A stretch of DNA of 64,000 nucleotides from Maratus speciosus. Taxonomy: Eukaryota > Arthropoda > Arachnida > Araneae > Salticidae. Below the pieces are notes generated by a model. It was not told the origin of the DNA, made no database searches, and worked only from the letters and a program-made list of their open reading frames with translations. Shown one piece after another: positions 50,233-61,199 of the stretch; positions within the stretch are counted from its first letter, which is position 1; each line of letters begins with the position of its first letter. Position numbers and translations under genes: made by a program. The stretch is from assembly GCA_963932465.1 (NCBI GenBank), contig OZ010792.1, forward strand, positions 189,189,556 through 189,253,555. The letters are read 5' to 3'.

Positions 50233-51492
50233 ATGAAATTGTCGCATCTTTTCTTTCATACGTGCCAAAAATATCCTTTGAAAAATGAACATAATTGTAA
50301 GTGCTGCAACTCCTTCCAGTGTTGTAAACTCTGTAAAAGATTTAAAAACTTTCTGGTATTGTATAAACCAGTTTACTATATTTTTGCATCTTTTGCTTTA
50401 AACTTATCACCCGATAATTTGAATAAAAACTGCAAACGAAGCTCAAGATTTTTCATATCATATCTTTCAGTTACATTAATGCACATATTTTTGATTTATA
50501 GATGGGTGCTCGTGTGCTACTTCAGGGTCAATAATTCCGAATATACATCTAAAACAGCATCTTTCATTGCTTTAAGAGAGGCTATTGTAGTTATTGTTTG
50601 GCACAGTCTTCATTACAAACTAAGAAAAATTATCAAGCTCTTCGTAAATTTTCAGAAAATAACTGAACATATTCCAATAAATAATTCACGGAAAATTAAT
50701 AGAGTGTTTCTATTACTATTATTTGTAATCTGTGTATTTCCAATCGTCATATCCTTTATTATGACTGGAGCGTTAACAGAAGAAGAAGCATTAGAATACG
50801 AATACAGTACAGTCTTTGGATTACAAACAGAAAAGTATGCACATATAATTGATTTTTTCTTGTTTATGATATACAATATTTATCTTCTAGTTCTACCGTA
50901 TTTTATATCTGTTTTGTACATATTTATTTGCATTTACAGTTGCAAGATGATTGATTATTGTTTTCATAGTTTAAGAAAATATGAAAGTTATGATTATAAT
51001 ATAGAAAATAATTTTAGAATGATGTCTGAAGTTTTTCATTTCGTCAGCAAGATAGAAAATAGTTTATCATTATCCATATTCTTTGTAATTGCATTGAATT
51101 TAATTCTTTCTTTCACAAGTTTTGCATATTTTTTGGGTTATTACGAGAGAAATGCTTCTGCCTCAAGTGGCATCATTGCCTGGTTTGGAGGTAATGTGGC
51201 ATCATTTGTTATGATCGTCTGGTGGGCCTCGAAAGTCAATTCTGAATCAGCCAACTTAAGAAGAGTTTTCTTGACTGTACTTTCTTGCGATATGAGGAGC
51301 AAAATAAATGATAACAAATATATTTTCCTCATGTACTTCAAATGCATACAGTTTGATAATATTCAACTAACAGGATGGCAAATGTTTAACTTCTCCAGGG
51401 AAATTATTCTTCATGCTGGTGGAACGATATTAACTTATGGCTTATTAATTTTGCAGACAAGAATCACCGATGACGGTCATAAAACACGCTAA
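50233..51492 (+). CDS. gustatory-receptor-type chemoreceptor, single exon, intact
   Basis: An open frame of 419 codons runs from ATG to TAA. The protein is hydrophobic, with about seven or eight membrane segments near residues 43-60, 75-97, 108-125, 157-178, 204-234, 279-302, 312-332 and 388-407. Residues 401-408 read TYGLLILQ, which fits the C-terminal TYxxxLxQ signature of arthropod gustatory receptors, and the preceding LTGWQMFNFSREIIL stretch also suits the family. Family knowledge makes this a ligand-gated cation channel in the plasma membrane of chemosensory neurons; the ligand cannot be inferred. The length is typical and no intron is needed. The N-terminus (residues 11-34) holds seven cysteines, which is odd for a cytosolic tail. 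The start is the first in-frame Met, 13 bases after a TAA in the AT-rich leader; no clear TATA box or AATAAA was seen. Two broken paralogues follow directly. The family call is firm; the exact subfamily is unknown. Confidence 0.85.
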   Translation: MKLSHLFFHTCQKYPLKNEHNCKCCNSFQCCKLCKRFKNFLVLYKPVYYIFASFALNLSPDNLNKNCKRSSRFFISYLSVTLMHIFLIYRWVLVCYFRVNNSEYTSKTASFIALREAIVVIVWHSLHYKLRKIIKLFVNFQKITEHIPINNSRKINRVFLLLLFVICVFPIVISFIMTGALTEEEALEYEYSTVFGLQTEKYAHIIDFFLFMIYNIYLLVLPYFISVLYIFICIYSCKMIDYCFHSLRKYESYDYNIENNFRMMSEVFHFVSKIENSLSLSIFFVIALNLILSFTSFAYFLGYYERNASASSGIIAWFGGNVASFVMIVWWASKVNSESANLRRVFLTVLSCDMRSKINDNKYIFLMYFKCIQFDNIQLTGWQMFNFSREIILHAGGTILTYGLLILQTRITDDGHKTR

Positions 51493-51496
51493 ACAA

Positions 51497-51660
51497 ACAT
51501 TTCAGCATTTGCTACTGTTAAATATTTTACCTTCTGGTTTAATCATCTCTTTCGCGGCATCATTGTTTGATTTGGAAACAATACGGTATCATTCATTCTG
51601 ATTGTGTGGCTGGTATAGAAAGTCACTTTCGAAGCATCTGAACTAAGAACTCATGTTTTA
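51497..51660 (+). pseudogene. gustatory receptor pseudogene fragment 1
   Basis: Translated in one frame, this stretch aligns with roughly residues 293-347 of the intact receptor just upstream. Recognisable matches are FAT..KYF, GIIV-stop-FGNN against GIIAWFGGN, and SFILIVW followed by KVTFEASELR against KVNSESANLRR. At least two in-frame stops fall where the intact copy has Trp or Ala. It begins only five bases after the stop codon of the intact gene, so it is the remnant of a neighbouring tandem copy rather than an extra exon. The remaining domains were not found. Confidence 0.65.
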
Positions 51661-51919
51661 TGAAGGAAAATTTAAGTGATATTTAAATTTTTTTGCTTAT
51701 GAAATTACAGCACATACTTAATTTGATGACAGTTATCTAACGAATTGATAAATGTTATTTTTTATAAAGAAATGTTTCACGATGATGGGATTATCTCAAC
51801 GTAGAGCTGACAAACAAAAATTGCTAGTGAAGACCAATGGTGTAAAATGTTAAATAATTATAATATGTTTATCAGCTTACGATTACACAATGTCTCTGTT
51901 TCTCCGTTGTGATATAAAT

Positions 51920-52165
51920 GTTTGGCTCGAAAAAATAGTTAAGAACATAATGATCTTCTTGTATTCTTCTAAAGTAAATTCTGAACTTTTACTGCCTTGT
52001 TTTGTGAGGGGAAGTGCAAATTTTCTAACGTGCTCTTTATGTATGTTCTCTTTTTGTATTTCGAATTGGTTGAAGATATTTGGCAAATAATTTGTCTGAA
52101 GGTTACTAACATTATGGACATTATTCTTTATGCTTTAAGTACTATCTTAATTTATGGCGATTGAT
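51920..52165 (+). pseudogene. gustatory receptor pseudogene fragment 2
   Basis: The 5' part encodes WLEKIVKNIMIFLYSSKVNSE, matching the WFGGNVASFVMIVWWASKVNSE region of the intact receptor, including the exact SKVNSE. The 3' part, in a different frame from about 52108, reads NIMDIILYALSTILIYGD and matches the last membrane helix (FSREIILHAGGTILTYG). The fragment is therefore frameshifted, and a stop replaces the end of the TYxxxLxQ motif. Because it repeats the segment already present in fragment 1, it represents a third gene copy. This points to a former tandem array of at least three receptors. Confidence 0.65.
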
Positions 52166-52791
52166 TTTATAAACAAAAAATATTGATAATTGTCATGTCA
52201 TAAAGGACGCTATGTTTCATGTCTTGCATTCTAAAGCTGTACCCAATAGAAGAGTATGAAATTGATTTTAACTTAAATTAATTAATTTTAATTACAAATG
52301 GAATTTTATTTAGCTAACTTTTAAACATACCCTTGATAATTTAAAAATATTTTGTAAAAGTATTGTAAAACTGTCATAAATCTAATTGCCATTATTTTGA
52401 AAAAATATTTAAATAGAAGAAATTGATTACTATATTGTGTGTAGAAAAATTGTCACTATTAACGTAAAATTGTTTTTGTTTGTATTTCATAAGGTATCAC
52501 ACTGGTAAATACAGATTAAACATTTGAACAAAATTTGGTCGAAAGAGACATATGACGTACCCCATTTTTTGGCCTTTGTTAAACTAACAATGATATTTTA
52601 TAAAATATCCTAATTACTTTGACAAAAAAGAAAAAAAATTATAATCTTATCGTTAGAAAAAGTTTAGTTCAAAAGTTTAAGAAGAGAATCTCAATGGATT
52701 TATGTTTAAGATCACTTAAGCCATTTCGATAGCGTGAGCGAAGCACATTTAACACAAGATTTATAATCTGTAATATTTACAAATATATATA

Positions 52792-52947
52792 CCGTGTATA
52801 GCCCGCAGATCAAACAATTCAGTTTGGACCCAGAAATTTTATTCAGTACTTGACGACCAATATTTACCGTGATCTAAAAAGTTACATTTTATTTAAAAAA
52901 ATTTCTGCATCGAAACACGATTGTTTGATCCGCGGGCTATACACCGG
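52792..52947. mobile_element. short MITE with ~25-bp inverted ends
   Basis: CCGTGTATAGCCCGCAGATC at the left and the complement of GATCCGCGGGCTATACACCGG at the right, also matching inward through AAACAA. 156 bp long; TATA lies on the left. No class could be fixed. Confidence 0.65.
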
Positions 52948-53796
52948 AAATTTCGGTACTAGTAATTTAATTTCTCGCTTAAAATTTATGTATATTTTAT
53001 ATTATATAGAACACAAAAGATGCTTGTTACGTGCATTATTTTATTCCATATAACAGCTTAACGTTTACTTAACTCAGGCTAAAAGTCTATAATTATAGGT
53101 ACAGTTATAGTACAGTATAAGGTACAGTTTCCTAAAAATGCATTGCAGATAATGTCTTTAAATCTAATATGTAAAAATGAAAATTTGTATGTCTGTAATT
53201 CTATACAAATCCACAGTTTGGAAGCCAGAATTGTGAAATGTTACGTACGTGGGCCGAAGCAACTAAAGTAATCCGGAATCGAAATAATTTATAGTTAATA
53301 TTTAATGAATTAAAAAAAAAACAATTTAAAAGCAATTCCCATCAAATTTAAACATTTTTCGATATAACAGTTGTCAACAATTAAAAATCTACAATAAATT
53401 TCTTACCACAACAATTACTTTTCTATTGCAAGATTTCCACGTGAAAAATGAAAATGAAATAGTTTGACGAATAAAAAGAAAAAAAAATGAATATTACGTC
53501 ATATTGGAAATATAACGGACGTCAAAAGGTGAATCTATAACGTCATATAAATTTGAAAAAACGTATTGAAACATGATAAAAACCCAATTATGGAAATATT
53601 GGCATACTTTAACATTTTCAGGTTTTCTGAATTTGTTTTCGCCATTTTAAAATCTATTCCATGTGAGGAATGCAAATAAGCTCATTTATAGCTCTATTCT
53701 TTAGCGTCTGATATACATTTTTATATTGGGTTTTCATTAGATTCACGTGTATAACACTTCGACTTCTTTTTTTATTGTTTGTTTTATAGGAGACCG

Positions 53797-53858
53797 GCTA
53801 ACTGCGCCTATGCCGACCCTTCTTTGACTATACCTGTATGAACTGCGCTCGGCGTCAC
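53797..53858 (+). repeat. GC-rich repeat, copy 1
   Basis: AACTGCGCCTATGCCGACCC ... CTGTATGAACTGCGCTCGGC stands out from AT-rich flanks. An inverted relative lies at 57100-57185. Confidence 0.55.
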
Positions 53859-56800
53859 AGGGAACGGATATCATTGTCATCCCTGACTCTTATACTTATG
53901 GGCACGAAGGGAGAGGTTTTTTTGTTAGAAAAACACTTTTCTGTTGGCGTTAGTTCGCTAAATTGGGCGCTTTATCGATAATTTGGGCTATCAATTATGT
54001 TTTTTCTTAAACTCACAAAAAAATTATACACATATATTTTAGATATGTATATAATAAATTTTTTTGTTAATAATAACTATTAAATCACAGAAAAATAGAC
54101 AATATAAAAATGTATATCCGTTAATATAAAATGCACAAATAATAAAAAAAAGGAAATAAAATTATGATGATAAAAAATCCAAATATAAATATATATTTAT
54201 ACAAGAAATTTAAACATTGCAGAATTTTTTTAAAACCTACTTTAGAAGAGAAAATTTTATGAAGAAATAACACTTGTTACCTAATAATGCTATTTTCCCC
54301 CAAACACATTATTTTTCGTTTAGAAATATATATTTTTAAATATTTGACATAGGTTAATTATGCATGGAAACAAATATTTTCGTCAGGTTTAAACTAATTC
54401 CTCGTTGATTGTGCCTTTGGATGTTTCATTCTAAGTTTCTTCAAGAACTTCAAACATATGAAATAATAACCTTTATATACAGATATTTCGTATTTCAATT
54501 AATATGCTAGAAATAATTTTCACCTTAAAATTATTCTTTGTATTGATTCGAAAGAAAGATACTGTGAGAAAAAGAACAACATTCTAAATACAAGGATGAT
54601 ATTCTTGCTGCTGAAATATTCCTATGAGCGCTAATTAGTATTTCTTTTATTACCCTTAGTATTATTCTTTTTACCATTATTATTATTAACTTGTTTGGAA
54701 CTATGGTATTTAAATATTGATCTATTATTTTCTTTCAAAACTTATTTTCTTTTGAAATTCTAAAGTAAATTTTAAAATTCCAAAGCGGTTGCACGATGTT
54801 TTATAACTGAAACTTAAATATGTATTTCTTGATAAAATTTAATTTTTACTGAATATATAATTGTTATAATCACGCATGATTCTCTTATGCACATGCTTAT
54901 AAATTAATAATAATAAGAAGAAGAGCATTAAATTCTCATGAATTCAAAACTGAGAATTGCGTTATCATTTGAGAAACATGCATCCAAATGTGGATAAAGA
55001 AACTTAATTTCTTAAGTTGTACCGCAGCACAAAATTTTATGACACATTGCCTGATTCATTTTATACTTTAAGAAATAAAAGTAACAGCCCTATTGAAGTG
55101 ATTTTTAATTGAATAGCGTTTTCCATTTACAGATAAATAAATTACATATAGAGTTATAAGCCATTCTTGTTACGTGACAAGTTTTTCTTCTTTCTCGCAC
55201 TTCTGCGTCGTGAATTTGGTTCAAATCGCGATCTTTTACAGTATTTTGTGTAAAATCCCCTGCTGTTAACATAAAATGAAAAAGTCATTCGATTACATAG
55301 TTTCTGAATAAGAACACCTTCTAATTTATTGTGTTTTCGAGCAAAAATGAATTCAGAAATGTGTCAGAAAATAGACTTTCTGAATTTAAGAGCAACTTTA
55401 TGCCTGTTTTCAAATCCAAACTGATTACTTTCCAGAATTCATATTTGTTTGTACTTGCATGAGAGGGACAGATGCTCATTTAAAAACTTTGAAATCGAAC
55501 AGTTTTTCCAATTTTCATAAAAGGCAATCTTTCACAAAATGCTGTTAAAAGCATTTAGCATTAGAACTGAATTTCCCCAATGCGTTCTAAACTGAATTTT
55601 CAGACGTGACAGTCCGATAAAATTTTCATCAAACAACAATCGCTTTTAATTAAACATGTAATTCCGTTATCAAAAAATGAAAGATTATTAGATTCTAAAT
55701 CAATTCAATAGTTATGTCTGCAAGTGACATGCTTTTACGTTTAAAAGTGAGTTTGTCAGTTAGAAAAGTTTGAGGGAAACTGTTACAACACCCTTAAATC
55801 TAAAAAAATAAAAAAAATCATACACATAAGATTAAGATTTTCTAATTTCGTATTAAATCAATGCATCTTCTCCAAATATAGTTTTAAGGTTTCTGTTATC
55901 TATAAAGATAAAATATCCTTTTAAATAATAAATGACTTTCTATAAAAAAAAAATACACTTTAAATAATAGACTATAGTTGACTTTATGATGTTTATCCTC
56001 AAAATATTTTTAAATCAAATTTTTGCTGACTTTTAAAAGCCAAATTTTTAAGTAGATTAGTGGATGGATGATGGATTATTTATTTGGTATCTGAAAGAGA
56101 ATATAAATGCACGAATGGATGAAAATTATGTTGTGATAGAAACATTTAAGATATTAATGATTTTAAAAATAATTTTAAATTAGAACCTTCTCTATTCTGC
56201 TTCATTTAAAAAATAATAATGTTACTAATAACAGTAATACTAGAACTTTAGTGATAATCTTGTTAATTTAAACATGCTACTAATAGATTTGGTATTATTT
56301 GAAGAAAACATTTGTGAAATCAATGAACTTTTGATTATAAAATATTAAAAATCGTGACAACTAGTACATAAGAGTGTCAGCTCTAATTGTTGCCCAAAGA
56401 CTAATTTCCTAAACCATAGCTTTAGAAGTATAGTTTCAATAGCAAACACGTTTTAAAGTTGTTCTTCATCTTATTAATTCCGTTTATATAAAAAAAGTGT
56501 TATTTTTAAAAGTTACAGAAATTTAATTTTTTTACGGGTTTCAAGTACTCTAGATTTAGTAAAACTTTCTTTTTTTTAGTAAAAAAAAAATAATAAAAGT
56601 TTCATTTTTGTACAAATAAAACTTACCGAGTTATGATAACTTGAATTTTATGAATTTTCAGCAGTTTTTTGTCATTAAAAACGAAAAAACGCTTTTTATC
56701 CAAATGTTACAAGTCAAAATAAAAATTTTCTTAGCAATGGTGTTTTTGTTTTAAAATTAACATTAGATATTTCTTGAAATATCTTGAAAGATGTAACAAA

Positions 56801-57099
56801 ATTTGGGGCGACAGTTTGCACCGGGTCCATTTAAATCAGAAGTCCCCCTTCTTTCGTAGTAAATATTAGCAAGTATCCTCTACTTGAGGAATTATAGTTC
56901 ATTTTAATATTTTATTTGTATTTATTACGTTGAATGTCTTATAAGATGTAATGCAATGCTAGATGAAAGCAGACTATGTGCTTAAGTACCGTGATTATTG
57001 TCGCTAAGATTTACCATGGCTGGATTTGCATCCAGAAGACTTTTTGGGAAAAAAACTCTTTGAGGCAACATTCAATAAAGTGATGGATTGCTTATCTCA

Positions 57100-57185
57100 C
57101 CCCTTCGAGCGCAGTTCATACAGAAGGGGTCGAAGCTGTAGGCGCAATTTATGATCTCCTCCTACCGTAGGCGCAGTTGATGTGC
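57100..57185 (-). repeat. GC-rich repeat, copy 2 (inverted)
   Basis: The minus strand reads AACTGCGCCTACGGTAGG, then TTGCGCCTACAGCTTCGACC and CTGTATGAACTGCGCTCGAA, the same words as at 53797-53858. Confidence 0.55.
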
Positions 57186-57879
57186 ACCCGTTTTATATTA
57201 TATGTTTACATTTGAAATTGATTTTTCAAAACAAACATTCTTAAAATTCCGGACAACGCTGGATACTTTAACTAGTAATATATAAATATTAAAAATACGT
57301 AACATTTAACCATAATAAGAAGCATATTTAACTTTTCTCACAAAGAAATGAATTAAAAAAGATATTACTGAAGCATTCATCAAAAATGCAAATAAATAAA
57401 TAAATGCAAAATAATAATCCAGTATTTGTTTTGTAATATTATAGATAGATTTTTGACAGTTTTAAAGAGACAGATTAATTATATAACGATGGGAACGATT
57501 TAATAGATTTTACAAAAAAATTACTTAAAAATTATAAAGAATTCATCGTAGGAAAAAAAAAGGTTTACAAAGGTTTACCAGCGTGATATTGTTTGTTTAC
57601 AAATTTAAAGACTCTGTTTAGAGATTTTCATATACTAAAACTTCATAAATTAAATTATTTTTAGAACTGTCTGAGTTTGTTTAATTTTTAGAGGCAAATT
57701 TTAAAATTCGAAAGTTTCGAACATTTTAAGTCATCCGTGTTCTTAACAATTAAAAAGGACTTGGTGCCCTATGAATTAATTTTTTTTCTATGTAAGTTAT
57801 TTTTTAGATACTTTTAATTGGTTTTAGAAAGAAAAAAATACTTTAAATAAATAAAAAAAATCTAAATAAATAAATAAAT

Positions 57880-57933
57880 ATATATGAATATATGAATATA
57901 TGAATAAATGAATATATAAATATACAAATAACG

Positions 57934-57962
<29 letters not shown>
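57880..57962. repeat. ATGAATAT tandem and TA microsatellite
   Basis: Repeats of ATATGAATAT, then (TA)n from about 57936. Confidence 0.85.
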
Positions 57963-57965
<3 letters not shown>

Positions 57966-58177
57966 TAAATAAATATAATTAGTCCAGCTCCGCGACGTGA
58001 AGAAAGTGACGTATTAAAATAAATGAAAAGGCAGTTAAATATTTTTCTTTATATAAGTTCAGTCCAAGGCACTGCTACTTCTACTTCCAGCTACACTAAT
58101 AATTTTAGACTCTCCCATTTCAAACAAAGTGACGTAGTTGAATGAATGGATTTGAATGTAATTAATAAAAATATTCC

Positions 58178-58213
58178 CTGACGATGGCTGCAGGATTGCA
58201 GCCGAAAGTACTA
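58178..58213 (+). ncRNA. hammerhead-ribozyme-like motif (weak stem I)
   Basis: CTGACGA (58178-58184), one extra T, strong stem GGCTGCA/TGCAGCC (58186-58203), GAA (58204-58206), palindrome AGTACT (58207-58212), A at the cleavage position. Stem I pairing is poor. It sits near the end of a repeat followed by ATT repeats. Confidence 0.4.
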
Positions 58214-59094
58214 GAAAATTTTAATAAAATGCATATTTTTAACTTGTAACATCTATATTATTATTATTATTATCTTTGTCGCTTTTTAAGTAAAACGGAA
58301 AGCTTTTAAAAGTTCAAATTGTGTATTTTGTGAAAAATAATTTAATTGAGAAAAAAAAATGCATTTCTTGTAGTAAAGTTTGAAAAATTAATTTTGTTTA
58401 CAAATTTAAAGGCTTTGTTTAGGGATTTTCATATACTGATATAAATTAATTATTCTTGAAATTGCCTAAGTATTTTTTTTCTTTTTTAAAGCAATTACAA
58501 AGGATATGGTGCTCTGTGAACTAATTTTTTTTTTATATTTTTGCATCAACTTTTTTTTCACGATGCTTTTGATGTATTATTAATTGGTTTTAGGAATGAA
58601 AATGACTTAACTGAGAAAAATGCAATTCTCGAGGTAAAATTCGAAAAATATATTTTTGTAAATTTAAGAAAAAAATTAAAACTTTACATTTCCTACAATT
58701 TTCTACTCCATGGAGCATTTTTTTTTTCTTTTTTGCATCATTTTCTTATAAATTTTTTCACTAAAAGTAGGAATCAGATATCTAAAAGTTAATTAGTTTA
58801 ATAAAAAATATAGTAAAGATGACTACTTACTTAAATTTTTTTTATTTTTGAAATATAGGCTATTTATATTACTGAAAATCCAGTTCCTAATTCTATGAAA
58901 TGCATTTTTAGGTTGGTTCAAAAAATAGCAAGTCCATTGAAAAGTATAGTTTGTAGTTTTAGAATTTTAGTCTTACTGATTCGCTGAAGAAATACAAACC
59001 GAGAAAAAAGAGCGAAACAGCACTGAAAACTGGCGATATGAAACAATTAAAATAATAAAACTTTGTAAAAAATCACCATAAAATAAAAACAATA

Positions 59095-59144
59095 CATAGG
59101 ACGCGTTTCGAGCTAAAAATATTATCAGCTCGTCATCAGCTACA
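59095..59144 (-). ncRNA. hammerhead-ribozyme-like motif, left arm
   Basis: Minus-strand counterpart. Core CTGATGA is at 59139-59133, stem II is GAGCT/AGCTC (perfect), GAA is at 59109-59107, ACGCGT at 59106-59101, and C at 59100. Stem I TGTAG/CTATG uses two G-U pairs. Stem II is better here and stem I is better in the right arm. Confidence 0.5.
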
Positions 59145-59386
59145 GTAAACACGTGTCAATTATTTATTATTATTAATTATATTTTTTAATTTACTTCTTT
59201 TATTTTAATTTTGTTTGTTTCTTTTATTTCCATTTTTCCATATCATTTCTGTTCTATCATTTTGGCAACACTTTCGTCTTCTGCATGTACTCCTTTCAGC
59301 TAGCGCCATCTGTCGCATTCTTTGCAAGCTCTACTCTCTAACTTTCAGTTCCTTTTGATCTTGTCCCCTTACGGACACGTGTTTAC

Positions 59387-59436
59387 TGTAGCTGATGACG
59401 AGCTGTTAATATTTTTACCTCGAAACGCGTCCTACG
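59387..59436 (+). ncRNA. hammerhead-ribozyme-like motif, right arm
   Basis: Stem I TGTAG/CTACG (59387-59391 with 59432-59436), core CTGATGA (59392-59398), one extra C, stem II GAGCT/ACCTC (one mismatch), GAA (59422-59424), self-complementary stem III ACGCGT (59425-59430), and C at the expected cleavage site (59431). Only the extra base before stem II departs from the canonical core. Confidence 0.5.
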
Positions 59437-60011
59437 TATTGTTTTTATTTTATGGTGATTTTTTACAAAGTTTTATTATTTTAACTGAGGAAAAGGAATT
59501 TAAAAGTTTCAAATTCAAATCATTTAGAGGAAAATTGATGCAGCAAACAGTCTTTACACATACTTAACCATTGGGCTCTCACGTTACTTTGCCTGAATAT
59601 ACTAGGGATCTAAATACATTTTCAGGGGACAAGGGACCTTCAAAGACATTTGTATATATTTTTTTAATTTGATTTTAAATACTATTCAAGGGCACACTAT
59701 ATACATTATGGCATATATTTATAAGAAAAGAAATTAATTTAAATTATTTTTTTTGTTGAGAAAAATAAGGAATTTTCCTGAATATTTTAAGCGTTACGAA
59801 GAACTTTTCAAAATGCCGCATGCGCATTCCATATCAATTAAAATTCCCAATACTTTTATGTGAGTTTCTGATATATATATAAATAAAACTGTCCATAGAG
59901 TTTTATATATTCGAATAAAAGGGTCAATTTTTTTTTCTAAATTTTATGAAATTTCCAGCTGTTTTGCATCATATTTCTGAAATTAACTACCTTTAACATT
60001 TCCAATTATAT

Positions 60012-60046
<35 letters not shown>

Positions 60047-60583
60047 TACGCATAGTTGTATTTGTTATATAAAATAAATTCGCAAAAAAATTATTGGGAA
60101 TTTTGAAATGCGCATGGGATATTTTGAAAAGTTTTTCATAACGCTTAAAATAATCAGGAAATTTCTTTATTTTTATCATTTTTTTTTCTTTTTCATTTCT
60201 TGTGTGAAAAAGATACGCCATAATGCATATATTAGTGTTCCCATGGATAGCATTTAACCGCATCCCTGATTATCTCAAGTTCTCTCGGGTTTGTATATAT
60301 TACAATTGTTATCCCGGGAAAACTGGGCGTGGCATAATTTGTCACTACGATGACACGATTAACTCATAAAATACTGTTTTTGCAGTAAACTGTTTGTACA
60401 GTACTATTTCTAATAAAATTTTGAGTTTTCAAACATTTCAAACAATAGTACTAGGCTCCAAATGAAGCAAAATTTCGCTGTATCGATAGTTAAACTGGAA
60501 ATTACAAGTTAAACTGTGAAAATTTAAAAAGCAGCTCTAACAGCAGTTAAGGGCGAACTGTATTTATTTTTTGAATTAATTAA

Positions 60584-61187
60584 CCCTTAACTGCTGTGAG
60601 CTGTCTCCGAGACCACTTGATTAAAAGATGAATGAAAGTCTCTATTAACTCACAGGGTACTGTTTCTGTACTAAAATTTAAGTACATGACTATTATAATT
60701 AAACTTTTCAATATTATTCTTAAAATGTTTATCACGGCGCAGCACCGTGCTGTTTGTCAATTTTACACTGCTAATATGCAAAAGTTATTTGAATGCTGCG
60801 TATAATGCCTGATATAAATAACCCTCAAATAAATAAATTGGTTCCTAATAAAAAAAAACTCTCATCCCTCTTTACCAAGGTGCTATGGCCATAACTATAA
60901 TTAAATGATTGTCGCAGAAAACATCGTTTAAAATTCGCGAAATTCGCTCGAAAATATTAACCCATAATTTATACACCAGTGCGATTTGGGTTTCCGTAAC
61001 CGCATAATTTTGCTGACAATCTGGTTATAATGAAATATAACTACATGATCTATATACGAAATTTAATAAGGAATCCAAATGAAATATTTGATTTTATCAA
61101 AACTCTTATTTTGTGAATGAAAAATGCGAATTAATTAGAGACGCCAACATTTCAGTCGGTCCGAATTCACAGTGTGGAACTTACGGG
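60584..61187 (+). mobile_element. possible TTAA-flanked element
   Basis: TTAA at 60580-60583 is followed by CCCTTAACTGCTGTGAGCTG, and ...TTCCACACTG-type sequence ending in ACGGG (read on the minus strand as CCCGTAAGTTCC) precedes TTAA at 61188-61191. The ends match only over the first six or seven bases, so the assignment is tentative. The left end also pairs with CAGCAGTTAAGGG at 60541-60553 outside it. Confidence 0.3.
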
Positions 61188-61199
61188 TTAAAGGAGTAT

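Larger units (their letters stand above)
52170..57900. other. long AT-rich stretch, almost featureless
   Basis: Apart from the 156-bp MITE and the two GC-rich repeat copies, no coding or repeat structure could be supported. Confidence 0.5.
59047..59484. mobile_element. inverted-repeat element carrying two hammerhead-like motifs
   Basis: Arms of ~112 bp (59047-59158 and 59373-59484) are near-perfect complements, starting TTAAAATAATAAAACTTTG and closing at ACACGTGTC. The 215-bp centre is T-rich with a GCTAGCGCCATCTGTCGC patch. Each arm carries one hammerhead-like motif on opposite strands. The arrangement recalls the inverted or tandem pseudo-LTRs of Penelope-like retroelements; no reverse transcriptase is present. 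The frame at 59322-59567 crosses the arm and is not a gene. Confidence 0.65.

Noticed and set aside
55212..55232. GGTTCAAATCG as a tRNA B-box
   Set aside because: No A-box at the right distance and no cloverleaf pairing.
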